Part shown: positions 21,997-33,869 of the stretch, in pieces | Layout of the letters: the number at the start of each line of letters is the position of its first letter | How positions within the stretch are numbered: position 1 is the first letter of the stretch | Assembly (NCBI GenBank): GCA_015501075.1 | Contig: JADNYJ010000010.1 | Location: 472,671-536,670, forward strand | Length of the DNA: 64,000 nt | Source: Gymnopilus junonius | Lineage: Eukaryota > Basidiomycota > Agaricomycetes > Agaricales > Galerinaceae | Reading direction: 5' to 3' | Translations under genes and position numbers: made by a program | The notes under the pieces: model-generated | What the model was told of the DNA's origin: nothing | What the model saw: the letters and a program-made list of their open reading frames with translations, nothing else | Databases searched by the model: none

Positions 21997-24900
21997 ATGG
22001 CTCTCTGCTCTCTCTGTCAGATGTCATTTTCCACTGTAGAAGAGCTTCAAGCTCACAAGCAAAGCACTCATGTGGGATCTGTTGATTTTGTGCTTGGTGG
22101 GAAGCACTATCGTGTCCCTCGTGAGGCTGATGGAGGCTTCAAGTGTCCCTGCCCTCATCATCCTCTCAATGTCATTTATCCTGATCCTCAACAGCTGTGC
22201 ACACATTAAAATAGTCTGCAAGTGGATCAATCCACTGGTGTGTTCCACTTTGTTCTTCTTTTTCCTTGCACTCAAGCTATAGTGTTACAGGACCCTATCC
22301 ATGTAGTGTCTGACCAGCTTGTTGATACTCCAATGCTCTCTGACTATTCTTTAGTCATAAACATTGCCTATGGTCTTCTCATTTGCACATCCTGCTCTGT
22401 TGTTGTGCTCCCTTCTCAGCTTAATGCTCATTTTCAAAACAAGCATAGCACCAATTTAAATTCACAACATCTACCCTTGCTTCAGGCCATTTACAGCTAC
22501 TTCAATGTTGCTGATAACCTTCCTACTTTGTCTGCTCCCATCAAAGAAATTGATGGCTTGCTTCTTTTTGAAGGCATGCAGTGTACAGCTTGCAGCAACT
22601 GCTACACTTCTGCTGCACAGCTCCAGTGACACTTTACAGCCAAGCATTACCCCGCTTTGTCTGTTCCATCAACTTGGCCATCAGCACATGTCCAGCATCT
22701 CACCAATGGTGCAGGCTCTGGCCATTCTTATTTTGCAGTCATTCCAAAGCTCAGTGTTCAAAGCTCACTCAATGACATGCTTTTGGCCATTGCTCACTGC
22801 TACCCAATTCCCAAGGTGTCTGAAAAGGATGTTCAGTCAGAGGCATGCCTAATTAGTCCCTGGCTAAGGCATACACAATGGCATGAGTTGCTTGTGGGAA
22901 AAAAAATGGAAGATCTGCAGGTGCTTGCTGCTCATCCAAAAGCAATGAGCTCCCCTCCCTTCAGCCGGCTGTGCTTGAAGTCTTTGTTCGAGCATCCAGC
23001 CTGATGAATGAAACCTCTACACTTGTTCTCCAAAAGATTTATTCTCCTCAGCCTCAAAAGGAGTGAGTGCTATTGCCTCACACAGCATTTGAGACCATAA
23101 CATGTTGAAATTTTTCCTCTGCAGAATTACCAACTTGCCTTTTCATCATTTGCAGAACCTCATGACTGAAATCAAAGGTTACATTAGGCCTGTGACATCC
23201 CTGATTGCCATGCTTCTTCATGGGCCTTCTGTACCTCTTCCAGAGGTTATTGAGAAGGCTATCAAGGCCCTGCAGACCTCATTTGGAAATGGGACTCTGG
23301 ATGAAGCTGTATCTGATCTGGAGGTGCTTTTGGTCCAGCTTTGGACACAACCTTGGCTTCCCACCAAGGATCATCACATCACTGATCCCACCATTCTGTA
23401 TTTGGTCTTTTCCAGCATTCTCCCTGGTGGTTCATTCAAAGAACCCAAGCTCATTACCAACATCATTGCATGTTTTGAGTACTGCATGCACCTCTTTTCA
23501 ATCAGCCAAATTCACACACATGTTACCCAAGATGCCGGCTTTGAAGAATGGGAACCCTGGCTGCAGGAAAAAGTTGAGTCCACCTTCAACTCACTTCGCA
23601 CTCTTCAGCATCTTGCATCTTCCATTGCTTTTGGAACCATGAGCCCCCCACGCATATATTGGACACATTGCAAGACATTCTGCTCAATGCTTTACAAAGG
23701 GGATCCTGTTTCATTTGATTGCATTCAAGCTATGCTAAGTGACAATGAAAAAATGCTCAAGGATGTTTGGGAGCAAGAGCTGCTTTTCTCTCTTGACCTG
23801 TCTGTCCAATATGAATCCATCAAAGATGATTTATCAAACATCACCCCAGGTTATGGTTTTGTAACAGATCACCACAACTCTTGCTTTTCAGACTCAAACC
23901 TGCTGTTATCTTCTATCCTCAACATTTCTCAGCTCAAGGATCGTTTTATTGCTTTGGAGCACAAGGGCATCATGGTTTGGAAAGCTCATGAGCTAAAAAC
24001 ATGGCTCAGCTCTTATGCCAAGTTTCATCTGGCATTGATCACCCGTGTCAATCTCACTGCAGGTGCACCCAGTTGTATCACTGAGCTCACTGGCATGCAG
24101 ATCACCAACACACCAGAGTATCCACTCAGAAATTTAGTGGCCATGGCCATCACATTGTTCTCTTGGTCACCTACCTGAAGACAAGCTCCATGACAGGATT
24201 TGATCATCTGATCCCTCATTCCCTTGATGCTTTTTCTTCCAATTTGCTTATCCAGGACCTTGCCATTGCTCGCCTCTTTGCTCGTTTGGCAGCCCGCATT
24301 TGTCATCAGACCAATGCCTCTGTTCATTGCCTGTATGACAACTATATTTTTGTCAATCACACCACTTCCTTCAAGACTGATGACATTACCAATGCATTGA
24401 GAAGAATGTCTGCTCATCACTTTGATCATCCCTTTGGTGTCAATGGTTGGCATCACATCAGCACAGCCTTTCAGTGCATGAACTGCAGTTGCATTCTGGA
24501 ATTGGTAGAAGACAGTGGGAATGACACCATTCAGGCTCTTCAGAGTGGCCACTGCTGCAAAACTGAGAACTGGGTCTATGGCCTTAGTCCCGATGTTTTG
24601 GCAGGTGCATCAGAAGATGTTCTTCCACTTTTTCTTGATGCTAGCACTGATTGGCAGATGGAGTGTAAGGTCATTCCTGGAGGGCTGGTTCTGTCTTATC
24701 GCTCTGCACTCATGAGCTCTTTTGATAAGCTGGTTGCAAAAGAAAAGGTAGCAGATGTGGAGGCCCCACTCAAGCATGTTACTAAGGACTATGTGGATGC
24801 ACAGATTTGCACCCTTTGAGAAGATATAAAGAGCCACTTTGATGATCTCTTCCTGAAGCTGAACAGCCAACCAAAGGGTCAATCTCAATCTGCACTGTTG

Positions 24901-27320
24901 GCAGAAAGTGCAAGCTTGGAGGAGCCTGAAAGTTCTCAGCCATCAACCTTGGTAGAAAGGGGTAAGCTAGATCACTATCTTCAAGCTCCTGTTGATAACT
25001 CCTCATGAGTAGATTCACCACTGGTGCAGGATGGCCTTGAATGCGGTCTGAGGCCATTTCAAGAAATTCCTTCCAATGAACAGTGTTTAGCTATGCTCTG
25101 ACAAGTCCTCCATAAACCAGATGCAAATTGGACTTGTTCTGAACAGCTGGAAGAAATCAAGGCCATGTTGAGGCTCAAGAAGGATGTGTTGGCTATTCTG
25201 CCAACAGGTGCTGGAAAGACAATGCTGGTCATTATCCCAAGCCTATTGGAAAAGGACCAGATTACTGTTGTGATACTTCCCCTCTGAGCGCTTATGATGG
25301 ACTACACTCACAAACTTCATCATATGAAAGTTCCCTTTGAGCTCTTTGACTCCTCAAAACATCTTTCTGGCTCCACAAATCTAGTCCTGGTTTCTGCTAA
25401 TATAGTCAAAACCACAGGGTGGAAGCAGGCCATTGCAGAGCTTTCCCAGTGCATTCCTGTTGTCCATCAAATATTTGATGAGTCTCATATTCCAGTCACC
25501 AGCAGCTCATTTCGTCCAGCTCTTCTCAACATGTCTGACATTCGGGTCCAGTTTCCAACACAGATTGTTCTTCTTTCAGCCACAGTCCCCAAGGCTATGG
25601 AGCCATACCTCATCCATGATTTTGGATTTGGTGAAAATCATTTTATTCTGAGGACCCAGACCAATAGGCCAGAACTTGAGTACCATTGGATGAGCCCACA
25701 GATGGAGAATCACCTGCCAGAATCTATCTCAAGTTTGATCAAGGCCACTCTCAAACTTCCTCAGGATTGAGCACTTGTTTTTGTTCCATTTATCCCTCTT
25801 AGGAAAGTGCTGAGCAAGTCTATGGGCTATCCTTTCTACAATGGTAGTCAAGAACTTGAAGATGATGAATGAGCTAAATTATATGCCAACTGGAAGAATG
25901 GAAATTCACCTGTCATGATCTGTACTTCAGCATTTGGAACAGGCAATGACTATGCTTATGTTCACCTGGTCATTCATGCTGGAACACCTTTTGAAATGCT
26001 AGATTACACTCAGGAGGTTTCCAGAGCTGGCCATGACAAACAGCCAGCTCTCTGTGTTATGTTTCCCACCCGACTTCATTCAGAAAAAGTGAAAGGTGCT
26101 GATCTCTGTGGTAAACAATACATGCAAGATGCCCTGGCTGGCTCCCCAGTTTGCATTCACTATCTCATTACATTCTTCAATGATGGTGTTGGATCCTACT
26201 GCATTGAGACAGAGGACAATCAACAGTGCAGTGTGTGTGCATTGAGCATAGAAAGGTATATTTTACATGGAAAATACTTGCATTCAAGCTTACTGTTGTC
26301 CAGAGGAAAATGCTCATATGATTGGCCTTTGTCCATGCCACACAAAGCTCACAAAAGCACTTACATGACCACAATATTGCAAAACAGGATTATATTGCAG
26401 ACTTCAAGGAACGGCTTTCACAATTTTCAAACACATGCACATTCTGCTTTGTATTCAAGGTTGATGCCAGCCACCATGATATTATACACTGTCCCACCCT
26501 TCAGAAAAAGGATGGATTTGATGTGTACAAGGACTGGCAAAAACAGATCAAGTATAATTACCAAGGAGTCTGCTTCAAGTGCCATATTCCAAATGGTCCT
26601 CAGGACATCCTTCATCCTGCTTTTCAGATTGGTGTTCCCTGTCAGTTTCCAGATCTGGTGGCTCCTATGGTTTATGCAGCACTGCTTGACCAAGATGTTT
26701 GTAAAAAGGCCAGCACTCATTTCAAACATATCTTTGAAAATCCTTCTCAGGCCATAGCTTGGATCATTGGTGATCCTATCCAAGGGCAATATAGCAACCT
26801 CAGTGCTTTTTTCTTGTGGTATACCAGTAGCTGAAGCAGAGATCAAATTCTGTTTGTTTACTTTTATGTACTTGTGAAGGGGATTTTTGAAATATCCTGG
26901 TCATGTGACTTGTTCCATTCTCAAATGCATCAATCTGTAAGTTCTCCACCTTCTGTCAATTGGCAGTGCAGAACCTTCGAGACACTGTAACTACCACTCT
27001 CAAAACATTTCAGCTTGACATCACCCCTTTTCATACTACCCTCAGCATCATCGATGGCCTCTTTGCAGACTCCCTTATTTGGCCAACAGCACAATCATAC
27101 TACTACCTTGGTGTCATACCTCTCCTGCCTATGCCCCCAGGAGGCTTGCCACACATTACCTCTACCCAACAACAACAGCTTTATTGGAACCTGACACATG
27201 AATTTCATCTCTCTGCCATTCATTTGGCAGATCCTCTAAAACCATTACATTACCTTGTCATCTCTCCCATATCATCTCCTCCTCCTCTCATCTTCAGATC
27301 TCTTATACTTAATTTATGAT
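21997..27320 (+). pseudogene. Decayed OrsD-RecQ helicase gene
   Basis: Long gene of the type in which an OrsD-like (DUF3505) zinc-finger region precedes a RecQ-like helicase; such genes occur in fungal subtelomeres and repeat islands. From ATG 21997: C2H2 motifs (CSLCQMSFSTVEELQAH; CTSCSVVVLPSQLNAHF; CTACSNCYTSAAQLQ then HFTAKH); an open 358-codon stretch 23102-24178; and GAPSCITELTGMQITNTPEY at the junction usual before the helicase. The helicase has motif I ILPTGAGKT (about 25195), Ia, DESH (25475), LLSATVP (25570) and a motif VI reading SRAGHD at about 26020. It is broken by TGA stops at 22627, 25099, 25285, 25768 and 25870, and by frame shifts near 22940, 24150 and 26300. The stops fit CGA-to-TGA change. 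A trailing segment at 26963-27316 may be its C-terminus. Not functional. Confidence 0.82.
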
Positions 27321-28320
27321 GCCAATTTACAATGCGTTGGCGAGGTGATGTAGTTACCTGAATTACTTATGTAATGTTGCCAACCAAAATGTAATTCTAA
27401 TTCTAATTCTGTAAAATTTAATGACAACACACTTATTCATGGTAGTAGTCACTATTACTTGTTGGAACACAAGGAGTTGAATGAAAGTTGGTAACAAGCA
27501 GTAAACTAACAAGCCAAGGCCAGTAAAGAGGCTGAAGATGCACCAAATGATGCTTGACAATACCTTGCACTGGGAGCTGGTCTAAAAGCGATGGCTTACA
27601 GAAACAAGTATAAACATGTATTTGGCTATGAACAGGAAATGTGGAAAATCCTGGTCATGTGCTTTGACTATATCACTAAGAAGAAATATGGAAACCACCA
27701 TTACATTTACACCAAGATTCTCTAGCCATTCTTTTGTTGCAGGTTCTGAATATTTATCCATGGTCATTTCACAAAATTGTCAGTCTATACAATTCCATAC
27801 AATGCATTTGAGCTTGTAAACACTCAGATATCGAATGCCTTATGGAGGAAGTGGAACAAAGACAATAATATTATGTGACTTTGGACCCATGGTCCCAAAC
27901 TTGGTGTAGGACAATATGAAGAAGTTGTCATCCCATCAGTAAGGATTTCTTTACAGGCACAACCAGGAATAGTGCTGTAAAGCTTTAGACAAAATTTTTT
28001 TTCTTTGGACAGCAGCACTGCTTATGGAGTATCCCTTCACCCAAGTTAGGTGCTTCCTAAGTGAAGCTGATGAAGGTAATGATCATTCAGCTTTTGCTCC
28101 CATGGAAATTGACTGCTGAGCTAGGCAAACATAGGAAAGTCTTCTGACCAAGTGGATGGGGCTAGCCTTAGTGAAACTTGGCCTTGTCATCATTGCCACA
28201 ATCATTCGAACCCTGTTTGAATCCACAGATGTTGTAATTTGCATATTGGCCAATGTTGGAGCAAAAAGCTCTATAAAAGCCCACTCTTTTTTCCTCAAAG
28301 TCCTTCAAGCCAACCCCCCA
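27321..28320. other. AT-rich gap, nothing recognised
   Basis: About 1 kb of AT-rich, CpG-poor sequence between two decayed genes. Only short random frames are open. I see no terminal repeats or RNA gene. Confidence 0.5.
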
Positions 28321-28329
28321 CTTGGTTTC

Positions 28330-29700
28330 CTATCACAATGCCACCAGTGAGCATCTTTGCATTCTCCTTGACCTGTTGCTCACTATATTCAAAAGATCAA
28401 GCCTCCCATATCTGCAGTATGCCAGCTTTTGCTTCTTTTATATATATATGCTTATGTTCTATAGCCTTATATTGATGATGGTTCTGAGGATGACAGTAGT
28501 GGTGAATACTTTCCAGATGAGTATGGACAAGTTCAAGTCCTCGATGAATTGGTATGCATTTTAGTACTCCTTATTTCACTTGCTGATGAGCATTCTAGGA
28601 TGTGTGCCATGGTGCCAAGGTATGCTTATCCTGCTTTTTTTGCATATTTGACTCTTATTGAGTGTTTGTCAAACAGAAGGTGAAGGTCAATATTGTAAGT
28701 TCTTTGTTATGTAACTTTGCCTCTGGTTAAGCTTATTTGTTTCTAGGCAGAGAATCCAGAGGACAACAATCCTGTAACCTCTCTTTTTATGGATGTATCA
28801 GAGGCAAGGATTGGATACTTCAAAGTCTGTCTAGCTGGCAATGACTTCTTTGGTCGAGGCCCTACCCTTGAGCATCATCATCATAATTGATGTCCTCTGA
28901 GCAATGATGGGCTCATAGAACTCCATTGTGCACTTGGGGGTAACACTCAGGACCCCAAAGCCCCATTTACACGTATTGCTTGATATGTTCCACTCTATGC
29001 TATTGTCCTTTTGATCAACCCAACATTTATTGATCCAACCACTATTGTGATTGATCCTGGCAATCTGATGTCATCTGGTGAATTCCAACAGGCTGTCTGG
29101 ACCACCAAGTCTATTGGAAAGACCATATACCTTGCTAATGGCTCTCATTGAAAGGCTGTTATTTCTTAGCTTTCAGACAAGCACTTGAAGCACTGGAGAA
29201 GAGCAACAACTGAGCTTAATCTAATTGCACCTAATGACAAGCAGGCTCATACTCAGAAGCATGCTCACATTCAAGAGCTAGAGGAAGATATGGAAGAGCA
29301 CTCCAGCTGGCTGGCTGTTGCATATGATATCAGTGCATGTTCTCTCTTCTACAATCTGCATCACCCATTGACAAGATGATTAAAGACAAGATGACACCAG
29401 AGATTGAGCTGTTTCTGTCTACAAATGTGCATCACTATCAAGAATCTGATACTGAGCAGGACAGGCTCCACATGGCACTTGAATATGTATTTGAGAAGCC
29501 AAAGGATACACATTCAGATATTATTCACCAAGCAAAGAACCCTGGTGGCTGGCCTATTCCATATCCTATGCAATCTTGATTAAAGTCTATGTTTGATGAG
29601 GTTGAACTCATTGAATCTTTGGTGGACATCTATCCATATGTAAAAGTATGGCGTAGGTATGAGCTCAATCCCACATTGATTGGCAGCTGGAAAGGGTCTT
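28330..29700 (+). pseudogene. Unrecognised decayed multi-exon gene
   Basis: Small exon-like pieces separated by intron-like gaps start near 28460 with an acidic peptide (DDGSEDDSSGEYFPDEYG). A longer segment follows at 28748-29370: VTSLFMDVSEARIGYF, HCALGGNTQDPKAPFTRIA, TFIDPTTIVIDPGNLMSSG, TIYLANGSH, then an amphipathic helix rich in His, Glu and Lys. In-frame TGA codons at 28981 and 29149 sit where CGA would give Arg (IA-R-YVPLY, GSH-R-KAV). I do not recognise the family. It may belong to the same mobile unit as the OrsD-RecQ relic upstream, with which it shares strand and decay pattern. Confidence 0.45.
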
Positions 29701-29724
29701 AGGGTTATTGGTGCTTTTTTTTGA

Positions 29725-29814
29725 AATCCCTAGCTCATCCCTAGTCCCTATTTTGTCATCCCTAGGCTTATCCCTGGGCTCATCCCTAGGCTCATCCCTG
29801 GCTCATCCCTAGGC
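29725..29814. repeat. Short minisatellite, unit about CTCATCCCTAGG
   Basis: Six to seven imperfect copies of a 12-14 bp unit built on CATCCCTAGG or CATCCCTGGG, lying just after the decayed gene. No coding sense. Confidence 0.75.
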
Positions 29815-29901
29815 TTGTTCAACAGAATCCCTATGCATCTGTCATTTTATGCAATATTGAAATGCTCCTGGAGCATTAACATATAGCTATAATACAACTG
29901 A

Positions 29902-30165
29902 CACTAGTTAATACTGGTCTTGAAATACTTTCATCATGGAAACAGATAGAGCTCTCCTTATAATGGATTGTATTTGAAGTCAGCTTATAAATTCACTCAC
30001 CCAGTCTCACAGAATACGGTGACACTCTTGGAATGTCAATAAAGACTATACTACCAACTGAATACTAGTCTTGAAATTATTTTATCACAGAAATGAGTAG
30101 AGCAGTCCTTATAATGGACTGTATTTGAAGTCAGATAAACAATTTACTGACCCAGTCTTGTGCAA
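29902..30165. repeat. Direct duplication, period about 151 bp
   Basis: Two diverged copies. The first, from about 29911, reads ATACTGGTCTTGAAAT, then CCTTATAATGGATTGTATTT and CACCCAGTCT. The second, from about 30062, reads ATACTAGTCTTGAAAT, then CCTTATAATGGACTGTATTT and GACCCAGTCT. No coding sequence or terminal repeats. Confidence 0.75.
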
Positions 30166-31044
30166 TTAGTAGTACCTGTAAAGTAGTAGGTAGTTTAGTT
30201 GTTGTAAAGTTTTCCATGTTGGAGTAGTTCAGTGTTTTCAGGATGTTATGAGGATGAAGAATACCAAAATTTAGGGAAATCGCCGTCCCATTCTAGTGGT
30301 CTGAGAGGGGGAGGGGGAGAAGGAAAGGTCTATCCAAGATATTCAGTTCAGTTTCAAGAGCTTAGAAATGGATATACTCACACTCATATAAGTCTATAGA
30401 GTTAGGAAAAGTAGTTTTTATCTCTAGGGAGCCCAAACTGAATATCCTTGGGGAGGGGTAGGAGGGGGAAACTTGGTATGTCCCATATATATTCAGTATG
30501 TCTTTTTAGAACTTCCTATTGAATGATTTGTATGATTAAAGATGTTAAATTGATGTTTCACTTGCATTCGATGTTCATCATGTGTTTTGAATAAATTCAG
30601 AAAGGGGGAGGAGGAGCCCTTTGCTGACAGGTGTTTAAAATATTCAGAATGATGTGGGGAGGATCAATAATCGATTATCGAACAAGTCCAAGGATGGGAA
30701 GACATAATTCAATGCCATCTGAGCTTGTGGGAGCTGACTAGAGATGAGGGGGACCTGGTGGTATTGCAGAAGTGGTGGAAGTGGCAGAAGTGGCAGAAGT
30801 GGCAGGAATATCATAAATATTGGAAGTTGCAGAAATGTTGTAATTATTAGCAGTGTTGGCAATCACTAAATGAGATTTTGTTTCAATCAAATAAAACTAA
30901 GAGTGTTTGACATATATTCACATCTGAGTTTGTCCCATATACCAGATCTAAGTTCCACATGTAGGAGTAGAAATAGAAGGGGTGAAAGAAAAATGGGTCT
31001 GAGTTTGTTTTTAGTCCACAGTGGTACTTTTGGAAAAAGCCATA
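30166..31044. other. Repeat-rich non-coding stretch
   Basis: No gene seen. It contains purine-rich patches (GGGGGAGGGGGAGAAGG near 30306, similar near 30450 and 30604) and a short tandem array of GGCAGAAGT units at about 30770-30810. Sequence quality resembles decayed intergenic repeat. Confidence 0.45.
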
Positions 31045-31275
31045 TTAGCGGAATGAATGGAAAAGGTTGGAAAAGGTTCAGTATTGGCGGAATGAATGGC
31101 AAAGGGTCGGAATTGGTGGAATGAATGGCAAAGGGTCAGAATTGGTGGACTCAGCAGAAATGGATTCGGAATTGGTGGAATGAGTGGAAAAGGATTTGGT
31201 ATAAGCGGAATTAGCGGAAATGAATTTGGTATAAGCAGAATTAGCGGAAAAGGTTCAGTATTGGTGGAATCAGCG
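31045..31275. repeat. Minisatellite, about 33-bp unit
   Basis: About seven imperfect copies of a 30-36 bp unit related to GGAATTGGTGGAATGAATGG. In one plus frame it reads 11-residue Gly/Ser-rich units (FGIGGMSGKG, FGISGISGNE). It directly abuts the 3' end of the minus-strand gene at 31288, so it may lie in that gene's terminator region. Confidence 0.75.
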
Positions 31276-31287
31276 CAAAGTAATTAT

Positions 31288-33560
31288 TTATTCACTAAAA
31301 CTATCTGTACTACTCTCACTCTCATCGTCATCCTGATCCGAGTTCTCTACATGCTTCCTCTTTGGAGCGACTCTCTTGTTTTTTACCTGGATAGACTTTT
31401 TCTTGAGTTCGCTCTTTCTTTTCACCCTCCACCTTCTTTGTTGGACCTGTTTCACCTCTTCCACCAAACCATGAAGCTTGAACAATTCCATCATGACATC
31501 CTTAACAGACCTAGTAACATGGGATCTTCTTGGACCATCTCTAACCTCGACAGTCCTCCCAATTTGCCTAAACCACATATGTCGAACATTCACCAGAATT
31601 GAAATAGCATCTTCTCCAGCTGCGCGACACCAAGTCTTTCCCTCCTTAGTTTCTGTGAATGATTCAGAGTCAGGAAGACACTGCAGTTCCCCAAAAATAT
31701 CTTCCAATCCTTCTCTGATGTTTCTTTCCCCATCCTCTCCACCCATCCCCTCTAGCATCTTGTGGAATCTTTTGATATACCCCACCCTTTCTGCAAAAAA
31801 TGGAATCCACTTTGATCCTCTGGGAGGAAATACTCCATTGTTGGCTGGAAAGTAGATCCAAGTCCGTTCCATAAATGATTTGGCATCTTGAGATCCTCTA
31901 ACAGCCCCTCTGATTCTGCACCAGTTAATGCTGAATGAAACTGCCTTGAGAGTGTTGACAATATTTTCAGCACTCCAAAATTTCATGGCAGTGTCCAAGC
32001 TCTCCACAGCCATCAAGTCACCCTCCAGTCCTTCTATCCAGTCCAATTTCATGGAGATCCAAATAGAATGAGTGAAGTTGACAAATAAAATACCTGCAGC
32101 AGTAGGAACATGCATTAATACAATAGGATGCACCCATTCATGGATGATATGAAGGGGTTGATGCCTCAAGCAGTCCTTTACTTGAATCCAAGTAGGGGAC
32201 TCCCCAAGAGGAAATTCCACTGTGATATGGGGATGTTGAATGAATTGTCTGGGTCATCTCCTTGGTACCAGCTCCATCTCCTCGCATATATACTGGTTGT
32301 CTACCTGTTGCACCCCAGGAAGCATTTCCAAGTCCTCATCAATAAGATTAAGCTCATGAAGGAACATCATTCCAAAGGTGGCTGTTGTTGCCCTCATCAT
32401 AAGAGCAGCCAATGTGTGGCAAACATGAGTAGGAACCTCCATCAGTGTCGACTCAATGCTGCGGATGAGGTGCATGAAGAGACCAACAATGACCCCCTTA
32501 TTTTCTGGAGCCTTTCAGTATACATGCATGGTGGATATTTCAACAGCCTTCAAATGTGCCAAAGCAAAGTTAAACCAGACTTGAGTAGGAATCCAGAGTA
32601 CACCTTCTGAGCTATTGAAATGATCCAACTGGAAGAAAGAATTACTATGAGGACATGAGAAAATAAAAAAGACACACCACACACTGCACTGATCCCAATA
32701 TTTGAATAGCAGCTACTCCACTCACTCTGTACTCATCCCTTACCCCATATGACCTTGAACCACGATTGCTGTACTGCTTAAGCTTTTCTTCGCAAGCAGA
32801 CAAAAATGTCTCATTCAAATTGTAGGCATCACCATCCCCGCAGAACCAAGGAGAGTTGTCCTTTTTTCTCACAGCTTCATAGACGAGGTTGTAGGCTGAT
32901 TGGTGAAGAATGTGAGTCCTTCAGAATGCTCAGTGGTCATCTCTGACTGCAAAGCGCCAAAGGCAGGCAGGGTATTGAGGTGGTGGGCATTCCCTGCTTT
33001 GAAGCCAGACTTTGCAAATGATTCCTCCAAGTAATCCATTCTCCACAAACCAGTGATACCAGACATGTCCTTGTCCTCATCCTTTAGGAATAATCTCTGA
33101 GGTTGGTAAGTAAAGCCAACATCCATGTGAACTTCACCATTTTTATGGTTGAAAACGTAATCCCAATTCATCTGAGGAACTGTGTGTTTTAGATTCCTCA
33201 TAACTGAATGACCATCTTGGGACATGACGTTGAGCTTGAACCCCTTGCATTCAACGATGAAGAAGAAGGATTTGAAGCAGTCCATTTTCTGAGTGTCATG
33301 GTAGGAGTGTAGGATGTCGTGCATTTTTTTCTGCAATGCTGAGAAGGTTGTGGGATCAACCTGCTTTGAAAACCCTGAGTAAAGGGAATCAGTCTTTCCT
33401 GACTTCTTCCCAGCCCTTTTTCTGATGTACTCCTCCACCGTGTATTCATAAAAGGGCTCCCGAGAAGTCAAGTTAATGGCATAGTAGAGTGCAGGCAAAA
33501 TGACGTTGTTCCAGAACCAGATGAGAACTTCGATAGGTAGACTTGTTTGTCATCTTCCAG
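31288..33560 (-). pseudogene. Unrecognised minus-strand gene, probably decayed
   Basis: Long protein-like frames on the minus strand: 33498-32869 (start of sequence lost; ALYYAINLTSREPFYEYTVE, FFFIVECKGFKLNVMSQDG, VFNHKNGEVHMDVGFTYQP), 32860-32700 (VRKKDNSPWFCGDGDAYNLN, SRSYGVRDEYRVSG), 32620-32230 and 32220-31288. The last ends in a Lys/Arg-rich then Asp/Glu/Ser-rich tail ending at 31288. One or two short introns are plausible near 32610-32700. A one-base shift near 32935 separates the first two frames, and a TGA at about 33550 interrupts the 5' side. I cannot name the family. The total would be roughly 700 aa. A species with an intact ortholog would settle whether this is a pseudogene. Confidence 0.5.
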
Positions 33561-33869
33561 TGTACTCATTGCGATGAATCATCCTTGGAAAGAATATATA
33601 GCAATAAATTGGGCTATTACCCTCGTGATTTTGGTGAACAGGGTGTGCATCAGGAAAACATGTTTTAGCTCTCCGCTGATCCGAAAGCACGGCCATGCTA
33701 CAGCAACTCCAAGGCTCCCTGTTGTTCTCTCAGCTGGTCTGAGTCCCTCTCTGGCCACCTCTGACAGCCCTTCCCCACTGCTTTGCTTGTCTTAAATTCA
33801 GTCAAATAAGCATAGAAATAAATTGTATTAGTTTATAAGTTAGTAGACTACTGTATATACATGAGCTGT

